Source: Oscillospiraceae bacterium (GTDB lineage: Bacteria; Bacillota; Clostridia; Oscillospirales; Oscillospiraceae). Taken from it: a stretch of 64,000 bases of DNA. Under the pieces are notes generated by a model. It searched no databases, was not told the origin of the DNA, and was given only the letters and a program-made list of their open reading frames with translations. Shown piece after piece: positions 7,898-16,688 of the stretch; the first letter of the stretch is position 1, and every line of letters begins with the position of its first letter. The position numbers and the translations under genes were made by a program. The stretch covers positions 62,001 to 126,000 of the forward strand of contig JAFZOI010000016.1 in NCBI GenBank assembly GCA_017550645.1, read 5' to 3'.

Positions 7898-9166
7898 TCA
7901 CATATACTTTACGCAAAACGGCACGATGCGCCCCTCGTCCCAGACGTGGAGGCTGCAGGTCCGCACGCGCTCGAGATCGATGTTCATCCTGTCCTGAAAG
8001 GCCATGCCCGTTATCGTGAAGCCGTTGCGCTTGACGCGGGCAAGGAAAGTCTTCATGTCGGTCATGTCCCTCCCAGGCTCGGTGCCGTCGTCGGCGCGCT
8101 TCCAGCGGCGGGCAACGAAGCGCCTGTTTTTCAGCGCGGCGTTCCCGTGCCCGCAGCAGCAGCAGCCTTCGGCCTTGCTCAGGGCGAGCACGCCGTCCGG
8201 CATGGCGACGAAATCTCCGTGGAAGCCGCAGCGCGGGTGGTCGCAGCTCGACGGGGCAAGGTCGGAGAGCTTTATCAGGCCGTCCGTCTGCTCCGTTATG
8301 GCGCGCAGGACCTCCGGCAGCGTTATCCTGTCGGCGTCGTCGGGCTCGCGCGGGACGCGGCCGAACCAGCTCACGGGCTGAAAATGCACGCCGCGCACGG
8401 CGGGCGACTTTGAGAGCCCGAATCTTATTATCTCGCCTATCTGCCCGTCGTTGACGCCGGGGACGACCGTCGGCACGAGCGTCACGCCGACGCCGAGCCC
8501 GTCGCAGACCTCTATGGCGCGCTTTTTTATATCCAGCAGAGGCCTTCCGCGGAGCTTTTCATACACGTCGTCGGTCACGCCGTCGAACTGCATGAAGACG
8601 AAATCGAGCCCCGCCTCGGCGCAGCGGCGCGCGAAGTCCGGGTCCGACGCGAGGCGAAGGCCGTTGGAGTTGAGCTGTATGCTCGTCGCTCCGGCTTTTT
8701 TCGCCTCGGCGATCACCTCGGGCAGGTCGTCGCGCACGCAGGGCTCGCCGCCGGAAAGCTGAATAAACGAGCGCCCGTCCGCGACGAGGGTCCGGAATAT
8801 CTCTCCGAGCTCGGCGGGCGTCCTCTCGGGCTCCGGCGAGCCCGCGTCGGCAAAGCAGAAGCGGCAGCCGAGGTCGCAGCGGTGCGTCACCTCGACGAGG
8901 ACGCAGCAGGTGTCCTGCAGGTGCCCCGCGCAGAGGCCGCAGGCGTGCGGGCAGTCCTCCGGGACTGGCGAGGGCGCGCGGTAGCTCCCCCAGCTTTCCA
9001 TCTCCGGCTCCCCGCGCCATATCACGCAGGAAAAGTCGCCGTGCTCGGGGCAGGTCTTTTTCATATATCTGTCGCTCCCCCGCCGCACTATGCGCGCGTC
9101 TATCGAGCGCAGGCAGACGGGGCAGACGCTCTTTGTCGGTTTAACGGGCGCGGCCTTGACTTTCAT
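7898..9166 (-). CDS. Radical SAM protein of the TrsS / tetraether-synthase-like architecture
   Basis: 422 residues. The N-terminal Cys-rich region has CPVC (Cys15, Cys18) and CPEHG (Cys39), then CPHACGLC near residue 72. The radical SAM motif is CDLGCRFC (Cys97, Cys101, Cys104). Downstream are SCDHPRC and a CCCCG run, probably ligands for further clusters. This order (CPxC, CPEHG, CxxxCxxC, CxHPxC) is typical of the MJ0619/Tes and TrsS-like families rather than MoaA. The ATG at 9166 is preferred because GGTGA sits 6 bases before it; a GTG at 9175 lacks a ribosome site. The gene starts inside the end of the fusion gene upstream. Substrate unknown. Confidence 0.8.
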   Translation of the reverse strand: MKVKAAPVKPTKSVCPVCLRSIDARIVRRGSDRYMKKTCPEHGDFSCVIWRGEPEMESWGSYRAPSPVPEDCPHACGLCAGHLQDTCCVLVEVTHRCDLGCRFCFADAGSPEPERTPAELGEIFRTLVADGRSFIQLSGGEPCVRDDLPEVIAEAKKAGATSIQLNSNGLRLASDPDFARRCAEAGLDFVFMQFDGVTDDVYEKLRGRPLLDIKKRAIEVCDGLGVGVTLVPTVVPGVNDGQIGEIIRFGLSKSPAVRGVHFQPVSWFGRVPREPDDADRITLPEVLRAITEQTDGLIKLSDLAPSSCDHPRCGFHGDFVAMPDGVLALSKAEGCCCCGHGNAALKNRRFVARRWKRADDGTEPGRDMTDMKTFLARVKRNGFTITGMAFQDRMNIDLERVRTCSLHVWDEGRIVPFCVKYM

Positions 9167-10355
9167 ATTTTTCACCGATGATCGTGACTATGGCGTTGAG
9201 CGGGGGCTTGTCGGAGGGGTCCATCTCCTCGCCCGTGATCGCCGAGCGCAGAGCCGTTATCGTCCCCGCGTGGGTCACTATGAGTATATCGCGCGAGCGG
9301 TCTTTTTTCAATATTTCGGCCAGACGCCTGCCGGCGCGGTATCGAAGGTCATAGAAATTCTCGCCGCCCTCGGTCTTGAAGGTCAGCAGCGAGCGGCCGC
9401 GCCGCTCGTATTCCTCGGGGTAAGCGGCCTTGATATCCTCGATGAGGCGGCCGTCCCACGCGCCGAGCGAGAGCTCGCGCAGATCGGGCTCGAGCCGCAT
9501 GCCGACCCGCAGATTGCCCGCTATGGCGGCGGCCGTCGCGGCGGCGCGCCTGAGGTCGCTGGAATATACGCGCGTCACGCGCGGGGCGAGCATGGCTACC
9601 CGCGAGCTGACGAGAATGGCGCCGGAAAAGCCCACGGGCGAGAGCTGGGGGTCGTAGTGGCCCATGAAGATGGGGCCGGGATGGCGCACGGTCTCCCCGT
9701 GTCTGACGAGGATGACGCGCCTGTCTTTCGCGAGAGCGGAGAGGTCCGTCTCCCCCTCGCGGAGATAATCGAGCACGCGCTGGTAGTCCGCGGGCGTGTC
9801 CATATCGAGGACGACGCCCTCGCGCCCGGTCTCGACGCGGATCATCTCGTCTTCGTGGGCGCGGGTGACGGCCTTGACGTTCCCGGAGAGAAGTATCTCG
9901 GAGAAAAAGCGGCGCGGTATCCAGAGCGGATGGCCCTTTTTGCCCTTGAAGCAGGCAACTGCGAAGCGCTCATCGTCGCCGGCCTCGAGCACGGCCCTCA
10001 CGCAGTCGGCCGTAACGGCCGGGGTATCGCACGGCAGCAGCAGCGCTCCTTCGGCTCCGGAGCTTTCCGCGGCGCGCACTCCGGCCAGGAGCGACGAGCC
10101 CATGCCGAGCATATAGTTGTTGTTATAGACCTCATCGGCGCGGAGATCGGCTATAGCTCCGCGGAGCTTTTCCGCGTTTTTGCCCGTCACTACGAATACG
10201 CGGCCCGCGCCCGCCGAACGGAGCGCGGTCACGGCCCTTTCGAGCGCGCTGACGCAGCCGCTCCCCTCTTCGTCGTCTACGGGAAGGAGCGGCTTGAAGG
10301 CGCCCATGCGGCTCGAAAGCCCCGCCGCGGGAACGATGCCGACGACGTCCCTCAT
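9141..10355 (-). CDS. MobA-like NTP transferase fused to a histidine phosphatase
   Basis: 404 residues with two enzymes in one chain. Residues 1-200 form a nucleotidyltransferase of the MobA/MocA type: PAAGLSSRMGAFKPLLP at 9-25 is the NTP-binding loop, and PCDTP near 110 holds the metal-binding Asp. Residues 210-404 form a phosphoglycerate-mutase-like histidine phosphatase: LVRHGE (catalytic His219), YSSDLRRA, and VTHAGT with the second catalytic His. The pair could activate a substrate with a nucleotide and then remove a phosphate, as in cobalamin or molybdopterin nucleotide loop assembly. It starts as ATGA on the methyltransferase stop. It resembles proteins named DVU_1551 family; that assignment is from memory. 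Confidence 0.85.
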   Translation of the reverse strand: MRDVVGIVPAAGLSSRMGAFKPLLPVDDEEGSGCVSALERAVTALRSAGAGRVFVVTGKNAEKLRGAIADLRADEVYNNNYMLGMGSSLLAGVRAAESSGAEGALLLPCDTPAVTADCVRAVLEAGDDERFAVACFKGKKGHPLWIPRRFFSEILLSGNVKAVTRAHEDEMIRVETGREGVVLDMDTPADYQRVLDYLREGETDLSALAKDRRVILVRHGETVRHPGPIFMGHYDPQLSPVGFSGAILVSSRVAMLAPRVTRVYSSDLRRAAATAAAIAGNLRVGMRLEPDLRELSLGAWDGRLIEDIKAAYPEEYERRGRSLLTFKTEGGENFYDLRYRAGRRLAEILKKDRSRDILIVTHAGTITALRSAITGEEMDPSDKPPLNAIVTIIGEKYESQGRAR

Positions 10356-11062
10356 CTTTTTTCGGCCACGAGCAGGAAATAGCCCGCGTTCTTGCCCGGC
10401 TTGCTCTTGCAGAAGACGCAGTCGCCCGGGACGGACTCCGCCCATTTTTCAAACGAGCCGAAATCCATGAGTATCTGCGCGCCGAAGTCGAGCAGGAGCT
10501 TGGTCTTGTCGGAAAAGAGCTTGACGGAAAAGCCCGTCTCCTCGAGCATGAGGATGAGTTCTTCTGCGATAAAGAGGCCGTCGAGCCTGACGGGCGACGG
10601 CGCGGCGACCTCGCCGCACTCGCCGTCCTTGCGGCGGGTATTGAGGTATTTCAGCGCCTCGGCGCGGTTTTGCGCGACGCGCTCAGGGTCCGGCATGCGG
10701 TCGTAGAGGTCCGTTATGACGAGGCGCGAGCCCTTTTTGAGCAGGCAGTATAGCTCGTGGAAAAGCTCGCCGTGCCTGTCCATGAGGGAGAGCGAGCATT
10801 CGGCTATGGCGCCGTCGAAGCTCAGCGAGGGCAGGTCTATCTCCAGCCCGTCCGTCTCGATGACGTCGAGCCCCGCTTCGCGGGCGCGCTTTACCATCTC
10901 CTTGGAGACGTCGCAGCCGGTCATCTCAAGGCCGAGCCCCGCAAGGAAGCTCATGCCCGACCCGTCGCCGCAGCCCACGTCGAGGATCTTGTCGCCCTTT
11001 TTGAAGCCGCCGAGGCGCGCGGCCTCCTCCGTCAGTTCCGTTCCGCCGGGATGCAGGATCAT
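10352..11062 (-). CDS. Class I SAM-dependent methyltransferase (TrsM-like)
   Basis: 236 residues with a Rossmann methyltransferase core: motif I LDVGCGDGSG at residues 27-36, the acidic end of strand 2 at GCDVS, and the strand-4 segment FDGAIAECSLSLM. The opening LHPGGTELTEEA and the closing GYFLLVAEKR fit, as far as I recall, the methyltransferases found beside TrsS-type radical SAM enzymes (DVU_1556 family). A GGAGG ribosome site is clear before the ATG. It lies 80 bp behind the UroD-family gene and overlaps the next gene by 4 bp. The methyl acceptor is not identifiable. Confidence 0.82.
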   Translation of the reverse strand: MILHPGGTELTEEAARLGGFKKGDKILDVGCGDGSGMSFLAGLGLEMTGCDVSKEMVKRAREAGLDVIETDGLEIDLPSLSFDGAIAECSLSLMDRHGELFHELYCLLKKGSRLVITDLYDRMPDPERVAQNRAEALKYLNTRRKDGECGEVAAPSPVRLDGLFIAEELILMLEETGFSVKLFSDKTKLLLDFGAQILMDFGSFEKWAESVPGDCVFCKSKPGKNAGYFLLVAEKR

Positions 11063-11095
11063 GTCTTTGTCCTCCGAAATATCTCATTACGCCGC

Positions 11096-11127
11096 GCTGC
11101 CGCCCCCGAAAGCTCGGGAGCGGCAGC
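11096..11127. other. Strong hairpin between the UroD-family and methyltransferase genes
   Basis: A 14-base arm at 11096-11109 pairs with 11114-11127 (one mismatch) around a 4-base loop. No T tract follows on either strand, so it may tune mRNA stability or partly terminate, letting the five downstream genes share the UroD promoter. Confidence 0.6.
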
Positions 11128-11142
11128 CTATATGGCTTGCGA

Positions 11143-12153
11143 TCAATGCTTGTAGAAGGCGTGGCCGTAGTTGTAGACCTCGTCGGAGATCCACTCGCCG
11201 CGCTGCTTGACCTCGGGGTCGGCCTTGTCGCCGCAGACGCTGCCCCAGAACATGAAGCCGCCGCCGACGGCGTAGGTATCGATGACCCTGCGGACCTCGC
11301 TGCGGACGAGCTCCTCGCTCGCGCCGGGCCAGCCGACCGGGCCGGAGGAATCCCAGCAGCCGATGAGGACGAGGCTGTTGCCGTATTTCTTCTTGATGGC
11401 CGGCAGGTCGTTCATGACCTGGGCGGGGTTCCACATCCTGACGCCGAACTCGCGCCAGTCGTCGATGCTGTCCTCGCAGCGGCCGCAGTTATGCATGTTG
11501 ACGGGGATGCCCCTCTCCTGCGCGAAGCTGCACTGACGCGCATGGAAGGGCTTTATGAGCTCGCGGTACATATCCGGGGATATGAACGGGTTGAGCGCCG
11601 TCGCGGTGTCGTCCGCGATGGAGAATATGTCGGGCTTGATGTAGTCGATGAGGTTGCGGGTGATGGTGTCGTAGAAGTTGCCGAGGTAATCCATGAGGGC
11701 CATGACCTCCTCGGGCTCCTCGTACATGGCGCACAGGCCCTCCGTGAAGCCCATGAACGCCATGAGCGCCTGGAAGTAGCTGCCCGGAGCGCCCATGCCG
11801 ACGGCGACCTCGTCTCTGTTTATGTTCTTCATGGCATCCGTGGCGATCTTCTCCCAGTCGTAGCCCTCAAGGCTCGGGGCCTTGATGACGTCGCGCCACT
11901 TGGTTATGTCGTCAAGGATGAAGCGGCCCGGAGTCGGGAGCGCCATGCCGCCGGTGCTCTCGGTGGGAGTGTACTCGACGCCGAAAACGTCACGGAACAC
12001 GCCGTCGGGGTCTCTGTGGCGCAGCATGCTGATCATCGGGCTCATGCAGGCGGGCTTGAATCTCGGATCCTGCCCGGGGATGACGCCGTAACGGGGCACC
12101 CATTCGGGCTCGAGACCGTTGACTATGCGCATAAAGTTTTCTTTTTCGGTCAT
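11143..12153 (-). CDS. Uroporphyrinogen decarboxylase (URO-D) family protein, probable corrinoid methyltransferase type
   Basis: 336 residues. It is a URO-D-fold protein of the MtaA/CmuA/O-demethylase branch rather than HemE. The N-terminus (MTEKENFMRIVNGLEPEWVP) and the zinc-site region HNCGRCED are typical: His and Cys of HxC-type sites bind zinc in methylcobamide:thiol or tetrahydrofolate methyltransferases. The second ligand region GCWDSSG is near residue 270. GGAGGAAGG lies before the ATG. It is first gene behind a strong promoter and probably heads the methyltransferase/radical SAM operon. In a Wood-Ljungdahl organism it could feed methyl groups into the corrinoid pool, but no cognate corrinoid protein lies beside it. 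Confidence 0.8.
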   Translation of the reverse strand: MTEKENFMRIVNGLEPEWVPRYGVIPGQDPRFKPACMSPMISMLRHRDPDGVFRDVFGVEYTPTESTGGMALPTPGRFILDDITKWRDVIKAPSLEGYDWEKIATDAMKNINRDEVAVGMGAPGSYFQALMAFMGFTEGLCAMYEEPEEVMALMDYLGNFYDTITRNLIDYIKPDIFSIADDTATALNPFISPDMYRELIKPFHARQCSFAQERGIPVNMHNCGRCEDSIDDWREFGVRMWNPAQVMNDLPAIKKKYGNSLVLIGCWDSSGPVGWPGASEELVRSEVRRVIDTYAVGGGFMFWGSVCGDKADPEVKQRGEWISDEVYNYGHAFYKH

Positions 12154-12261
12154 TTTTCCTTCCTCCGTTTTGATCCTCTTCGGGCGATCTCTCGCGACAG
12201 CCCGGCGCTTCCGGGCGGCAGACCTTCCAAAACGCCGCACGGGAGGGTACTTTTTTTAATG

Positions 12262-12290
12262 ATTATATACTGTTTTCGGCGATAATGCAA
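12262..12290 (-). promoter_or_regulatory. Promoter of the UroD / radical SAM operon
   Basis: Minus strand TTGCAT (12290-12285), a 17-bp spacer and a perfect TATAAT (12267-12262). The leader before the ATG is about 100 bp. Confidence 0.8.
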
Positions 12291-12334
12291 TCTTTTATTT
12301 ATGCAAAACATCAAAAGGGCTCTTGAAAAACCGT

Positions 12335-12363
12335 TTGTCATATACTTAACTATATGCTATACT
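12335..12363 (+). promoter_or_regulatory. recJ-rel operon promoter
   Basis: TTGTCA (12335-12340), a 17-bp spacer and TATACT (12358-12363), divergent from the UroD promoter. Confidence 0.75.
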
Positions 12364-12428
12364 GTATTTTATACAATAACGATTTCCCGCTGTGAAAGGG
12401 AAAAACGGCAAGGAGGAGGGCGCGCGCC

Positions 12429-14486
12429 ATGGCAATGGAATACTGGAACGTCAGGACCGGCTTTGAGGACAAGGCCCGCGAGCTGGCCGAAGCCGGTCTC
12501 TCTCCCCTGCTCGCGCTGGTGATGGCCTCGCGCGGCTGCGGCTCATACGCCGAGGCGCAGGAGCTCCTCCGGGACGATCTCGGCCTTCTCAACGATCCCT
12601 TCCTGATGGCCGATATGGATAAGGCCGTCGCGCGCATAAGGCGGGCGATCGAAAATAAAGAGCACGTCGCCGTCTTCGGCGACTACGACGTCGACGGGCT
12701 TACCGCCACGGCGACCGTGGCCGACTATCTGCGCCGCCGCGGGCTGGAATGCGACGTCAAGATCCCCGAGCGGCTGACCGAGGGCTACGGGCTCTCCAAC
12801 GAGGCCGTGACCGACATAGCCTCGCGGGGCGTGACGCTCATCGTCACGGTCGACTGCGGAGTTACCGCCGTCGAGCACGTCGCGCTCGGGCGCTCGCTCG
12901 GCGTCGATTTCGTCATAACCGATCACCACAAATGCTCCGACACTCTGCCGGAGGCCTGCGCCGTCGTAGACCCGCTGCGCCCCGACTGCGCCTACCCCTT
13001 CAAGGGGCTGGCCGGCGTCGGCGTCGCTTTTAAGCTCATCTGCGCGCTCGAGGGGCCGGATAAGCTTGAGCAGGTCGTCCGCGACTACGTCGAGCTCGTC
13101 GCGCTCGGCACGATAGCCGACATCATGCCCGTCACGGGAGAAAACCGCGCGCTCATTCGCCACGGCATCATGATATACAGAAACGGCGGCGGCAGGACCG
13201 GCATCCTCGCCCTCATGAACAAGCTCGGAGTTCAGCCGCTGCACACCTCCGACGTGGACATCAGCTTTACGATCATCCCTAAGCTAAACGCCGCCGGCCG
13301 CATGGGCCGCGTTGAGGACGCCTTCGCCCTGCTCATGGCGGAGGACCCCGCCGCCGCGGCCGAGCTCGCCGAGACGCTCTGCGACCTCAATACCCAGCGC
13401 CGCGCCGTCGAGGACAGGATATTCGCGGAGGCGCTCTCCCGTCTTCCCGATATAGTCACGACGCCCATCGTCCTCGCCGACGAAAACTGGCACCACGGCG
13501 TCTCCGGCATAGTCGCCTCCCGGCTCATGGAGCGCTTCGGCGTCCCGGCCGTCGTCATCTGCATAGAGGACGGCATAGGCCGCGGCTCCTGCCGCAGCTG
13601 GGACGGGTTCCCCATTTACGACGCGCTCAGCTCCATGTCCGACAGGCTGATAAGCTTCGGAGGGCACGCCTTCGCGGCCGGAGTAAATCTCTACGCGGAG
13701 GAAATTGACGGCTTCCGCGACGCGCTGACGGAATACTACACCAAGCACGTCAGCGAGATAAAGCCTCGCCTTCTGCCCATAGACGCCGAGCTCAGGGATC
13801 TCGGCATGCTGACGCTCAAAAATATCGAGGAGCTCTTCACTCTCGCCCCGTGGGGCAACGGCAATCAGCCGCCCATGCTCTGCCTGAAGGACGCGCGCGT
13901 CGACCAGATGCTCTCCATCGGCGGCGACAAGCACGTCAAGATGCGCGTATCCCGCCGCGACGGGAACGTCGAATGCATATTCTTTTCCAAGCGGCTCGCC
14001 GAGCTTGAGCTGCGCGAGGGCTCGCTGAGCTGTCTCGCCTTCGAGCCGAGCATCAACGACTTCCACGGCACGCGCACCGTCCAGCTCCTGCTGCGCGACG
14101 CGGTGCAGTCCGGAGAGGACGAGCACATCCGCTATTATCTCTGCTCGAGCTTCCTCGGCGGGAAGGAAATATCCGATGAGGAGCGGGCGCTCCTCTGCCC
14201 CAGCCGCGATGATCTGACGAGGCTTTGGCGCGTGCTCGCCGCGCGCAGGCCCGAGATAAACGGCAGCAGGACCCACGTCCTCAACATGCTGACCGAGGCG
14301 GCGGAGATAGACGAGCCCTGCCGCACATATATCTCCCTTCAGGTATTCCGCGAGCTCCGGCTCATCTCCCTCAGCGAGCGGCGCGGTCTTTTCAATATCC
14401 GCATCCCGCCCGCGACGACAAAGGTCGAGCTGAGCGATTCCAATATCCTTAGACGTCTTTCGTTTCCGGAGGCCGTGAAAGCATGA
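12429..14486 (+). CDS. recJ: Single-stranded-DNA-specific exonuclease RecJ
   Basis: 685 residues. RecJ degrades single-stranded DNA 5' to 3' in RecF-pathway repair and mismatch repair. The DHH phosphoesterase motifs are visible: FGDYDVDG at 83-90, VDCGVTA at 141-147, TDHHK at 164-168, and the DHHA1 motif GGHAFAAG near 410. An OB-like and C-terminal Firmicute-type extension follows. An AGGAGG site at 12411-12416 precedes the ATG at 12429; the in-frame ATG at 12435 is an alternative. It heads the recJ-rel-dtd-MBL-hemZ-kinase operon and overlaps rel by 4 bp. Confidence 0.95.
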   Translation: MAMEYWNVRTGFEDKARELAEAGLSPLLALVMASRGCGSYAEAQELLRDDLGLLNDPFLMADMDKAVARIRRAIENKEHVAVFGDYDVDGLTATATVADYLRRRGLECDVKIPERLTEGYGLSNEAVTDIASRGVTLIVTVDCGVTAVEHVALGRSLGVDFVITDHHKCSDTLPEACAVVDPLRPDCAYPFKGLAGVGVAFKLICALEGPDKLEQVVRDYVELVALGTIADIMPVTGENRALIRHGIMIYRNGGGRTGILALMNKLGVQPLHTSDVDISFTIIPKLNAAGRMGRVEDAFALLMAEDPAAAAELAETLCDLNTQRRAVEDRIFAEALSRLPDIVTTPIVLADENWHHGVSGIVASRLMERFGVPAVVICIEDGIGRGSCRSWDGFPIYDALSSMSDRLISFGGHAFAAGVNLYAEEIDGFRDALTEYYTKHVSEIKPRLLPIDAELRDLGMLTLKNIEELFTLAPWGNGNQPPMLCLKDARVDQMLSIGGDKHVKMRVSRRDGNVECIFFSKRLAELELREGSLSCLAFEPSINDFHGTRTVQLLLRDAVQSGEDEHIRYYLCSSFLGGKEISDEERALLCPSRDDLTRLWRVLAARRPEINGSRTHVLNMLTEAAEIDEPCRTYISLQVFRELRLISLSERRGLFNIRIPPATTKVELSDSNILRRLSFPEAVKA

Positions 14487-16678
14487 ACGAGGAAGAAGTC
14501 TATTCCAAGTATCTTGCCCTTGAGGAAAAGGTCAAGAACTATAATCCGGGTCTGAATGTGCCGCGCCTGCGCGCGGCATATGAATTCGCCGCGTCCATGC
14601 ACGGCGAGCAGCGCCGCAAGGACGGGACGCTCTACATCACGCATCCCATCGCCGCGGCCGAGATAGCCGCCGAGATGGGCCTTGACGAGGACGCGATAAT
14701 CTCCGCGCTTTTGCACGACGTCGTCGAGGACACGCCCGCGACGATAGACGACGTCCGCAAAAACTTCGGCCAGTCCGTCGCCGACATAGTCGACGGCGTC
14801 ACGAAGCTGACCCGAGTCACCTACACGAGCAAGGAGGAGGAGCAGGTCGAAAACCTGCGCAAGATGCTCATCGCCATGGCGCGCGACATACGCGTCATCC
14901 TCATCAAGATAGCCGACCGCCTGCACAACATGCGCACGATGGAGTATCAGGCGCACGACAAGCAGCGCGCCAAGGCCCTCGAGACGATGGAGGTCTACGC
15001 CCCGATAGCGCACCGCCTCGGCATCCAGAAAATTAAATGGGAGCTCGAGGATCTCTCGCTCATCTACCTCGACCCCCTCGGCTATACGGAGATAACAGCC
15101 AAGCTCGACAGCCGCATGCCGACCCTCGAGGCCTTCATGGACACGATAAAAAACCGCATCCTCGGGAGGATGCAGGAATACGGCATCGACGCAGCCGTCA
15201 GCGGGCGCATAAAGCATATATACAGCATTTACCGTAAGATGTATACGCAGAACAAGTCCCTCGACGAGGTCTTCGATCTGTGCGCGTTCCGCGTCATCGT
15301 CTCCGACGTCTCCGACTGCTACAACGTCCTCGGCCACATCCACGATCTCTTCAAGCCCATCGCGGGCAAGTTCAAGGACTATATAAGCACGCCCAAGCCG
15401 AACATGTACCAGTCCATCCACACGACCGTCGTCGGCCCGGAGGGCATCCCCTTCGAGGTGCAGATACGTACGTGGGATATGCACCACACCGCCGAATACG
15501 GCATCGCTGCCCACTGGAAATACAAGCAGGGGCTCGGCGCGGAGGACGCGGGCGAGGAGAAATTCGCCTGGATACGCACGCTGCTGGAATCCCAGCAGGA
15601 CAGCGACGCGACCGAGTTCGTGCAGGACCTGAAGATAGACATGTTCGCAGACGAGGTCTTCGTCTTCACCCCGGGGGGCGACGTCATCAATCTCCCCGCC
15701 GGAGCGACGCCGATAGACTTCGCTTACGCCATACACTCCGACGTCGGCAACAGCATGATCTCCGCCAAGATCAACGGGCGCATCACGCCCTACGACACCG
15801 TTTTGCAAAACGGCGACATCGTCGAGGTCCTGACCTCCAAGACGGCCAAGGGCCCGAGCCGCGACTGGATAAGCCTCGCCCACTCGACCAAGGCGAAAAA
15901 CAAGATAAAGCAGTGGTTCAAGAAGGAGCGCCGCGAGGAGAACGTCGAATTCGGCAAGGCCGCGTTCGAGGCCGAGATGAAGCGCAACCGCCTTTCCCCG
16001 GGCGATCTTCTCGACGACGAGATAGTGTCCGCCGCGCTCAAGAAGCTCTCCGTTTCGAGCCTCGACGAGATGTACGCCGCCATCGGCTACGGCGGCATGA
16101 GCACGGCGCGCGCCGTCAACCGCTTCCGCGAGGAGGTCATCCGCTCGCGCAGGCAGCAGCTCGAACGCGAGAAGACCGACAAGCTCATCTCCGACGCGCC
16201 GCCCGCGGCTTCGTCCCGCCCCGTCCGCGGCATAGTCGTTCAGGGGCTGGATAACTGCCTGATAAAATTCGCGCGCTGCTGCACGCCCGTTCCCGGCGAC
16301 AAAGTCGTCGGCTTCATAACCAAGGGCTACGGTATCTCCGTCCACCGCGCCGAGTGCCAGAACTACCTCAATTCCCGCGCCAGAGGCGAGGACGAGGGGC
16401 GCTGGATAGACGTCGGCTGGGGCGAGACGGGCGGCGAGCTCTACACGACCACGATAGCCATGAACGCCCGCGACCGCAACGGGCTCATCGTCGACGTCGC
16501 GACCGTCCTCAACGCGGCGAAGGTCAAGATACTCTCCATGAACATGCAGGAGGTCGGCGGCGGGAAGGCCATCGCCACGATACAGGTCGAGGTGCCGGAC
16601 AATACTGTCCTCGCCTCCGTCATGAGCAGGCTCTCGCTGATAAGCGGCGTCGTCGAGGTCAGCCGCCCCGGCGTCTGA
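14483..16678 (+). CDS. rel: Bifunctional (p)ppGpp synthetase/hydrolase Rel
   Basis: 731 residues, the standard length of long RSH enzymes that make and degrade the stringent-response alarmone. The N-terminal hydrolase domain keeps HDVVED (His78-Asp79, Glu82-Asp83), so hydrolysis is intact. The synthetase domain follows (RIKHIYSIYRKM, then FRVIV and YKAMG-equivalent YISTPKPNMYQSIHT). Next come a TGS domain (VFVFTPGGDVINLPAGATPIDFAY), a zinc-finger/helical region with CCTPVPGD, and a C-terminal ACT domain. The order recJ-rel-dtd is common in Firmicutes. Translation is coupled to recJ by an ATGA overlap. Confidence 0.97.
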   Translation: MNEEEVYSKYLALEEKVKNYNPGLNVPRLRAAYEFAASMHGEQRRKDGTLYITHPIAAAEIAAEMGLDEDAIISALLHDVVEDTPATIDDVRKNFGQSVADIVDGVTKLTRVTYTSKEEEQVENLRKMLIAMARDIRVILIKIADRLHNMRTMEYQAHDKQRAKALETMEVYAPIAHRLGIQKIKWELEDLSLIYLDPLGYTEITAKLDSRMPTLEAFMDTIKNRILGRMQEYGIDAAVSGRIKHIYSIYRKMYTQNKSLDEVFDLCAFRVIVSDVSDCYNVLGHIHDLFKPIAGKFKDYISTPKPNMYQSIHTTVVGPEGIPFEVQIRTWDMHHTAEYGIAAHWKYKQGLGAEDAGEEKFAWIRTLLESQQDSDATEFVQDLKIDMFADEVFVFTPGGDVINLPAGATPIDFAYAIHSDVGNSMISAKINGRITPYDTVLQNGDIVEVLTSKTAKGPSRDWISLAHSTKAKNKIKQWFKKERREENVEFGKAAFEAEMKRNRLSPGDLLDDEIVSAALKKLSVSSLDEMYAAIGYGGMSTARAVNRFREEVIRSRRQQLEREKTDKLISDAPPAASSRPVRGIVVQGLDNCLIKFARCCTPVPGDKVVGFITKGYGISVHRAECQNYLNSRARGEDEGRWIDVGWGETGGELYTTTIAMNARDRNGLIVDVATVLNAAKVKILSMNMQEVGGGKAIATIQVEVPDNTVLASVMSRLSLISGVVEVSRPGV

Positions 16679-16688
16679 GGAGGCCGGT

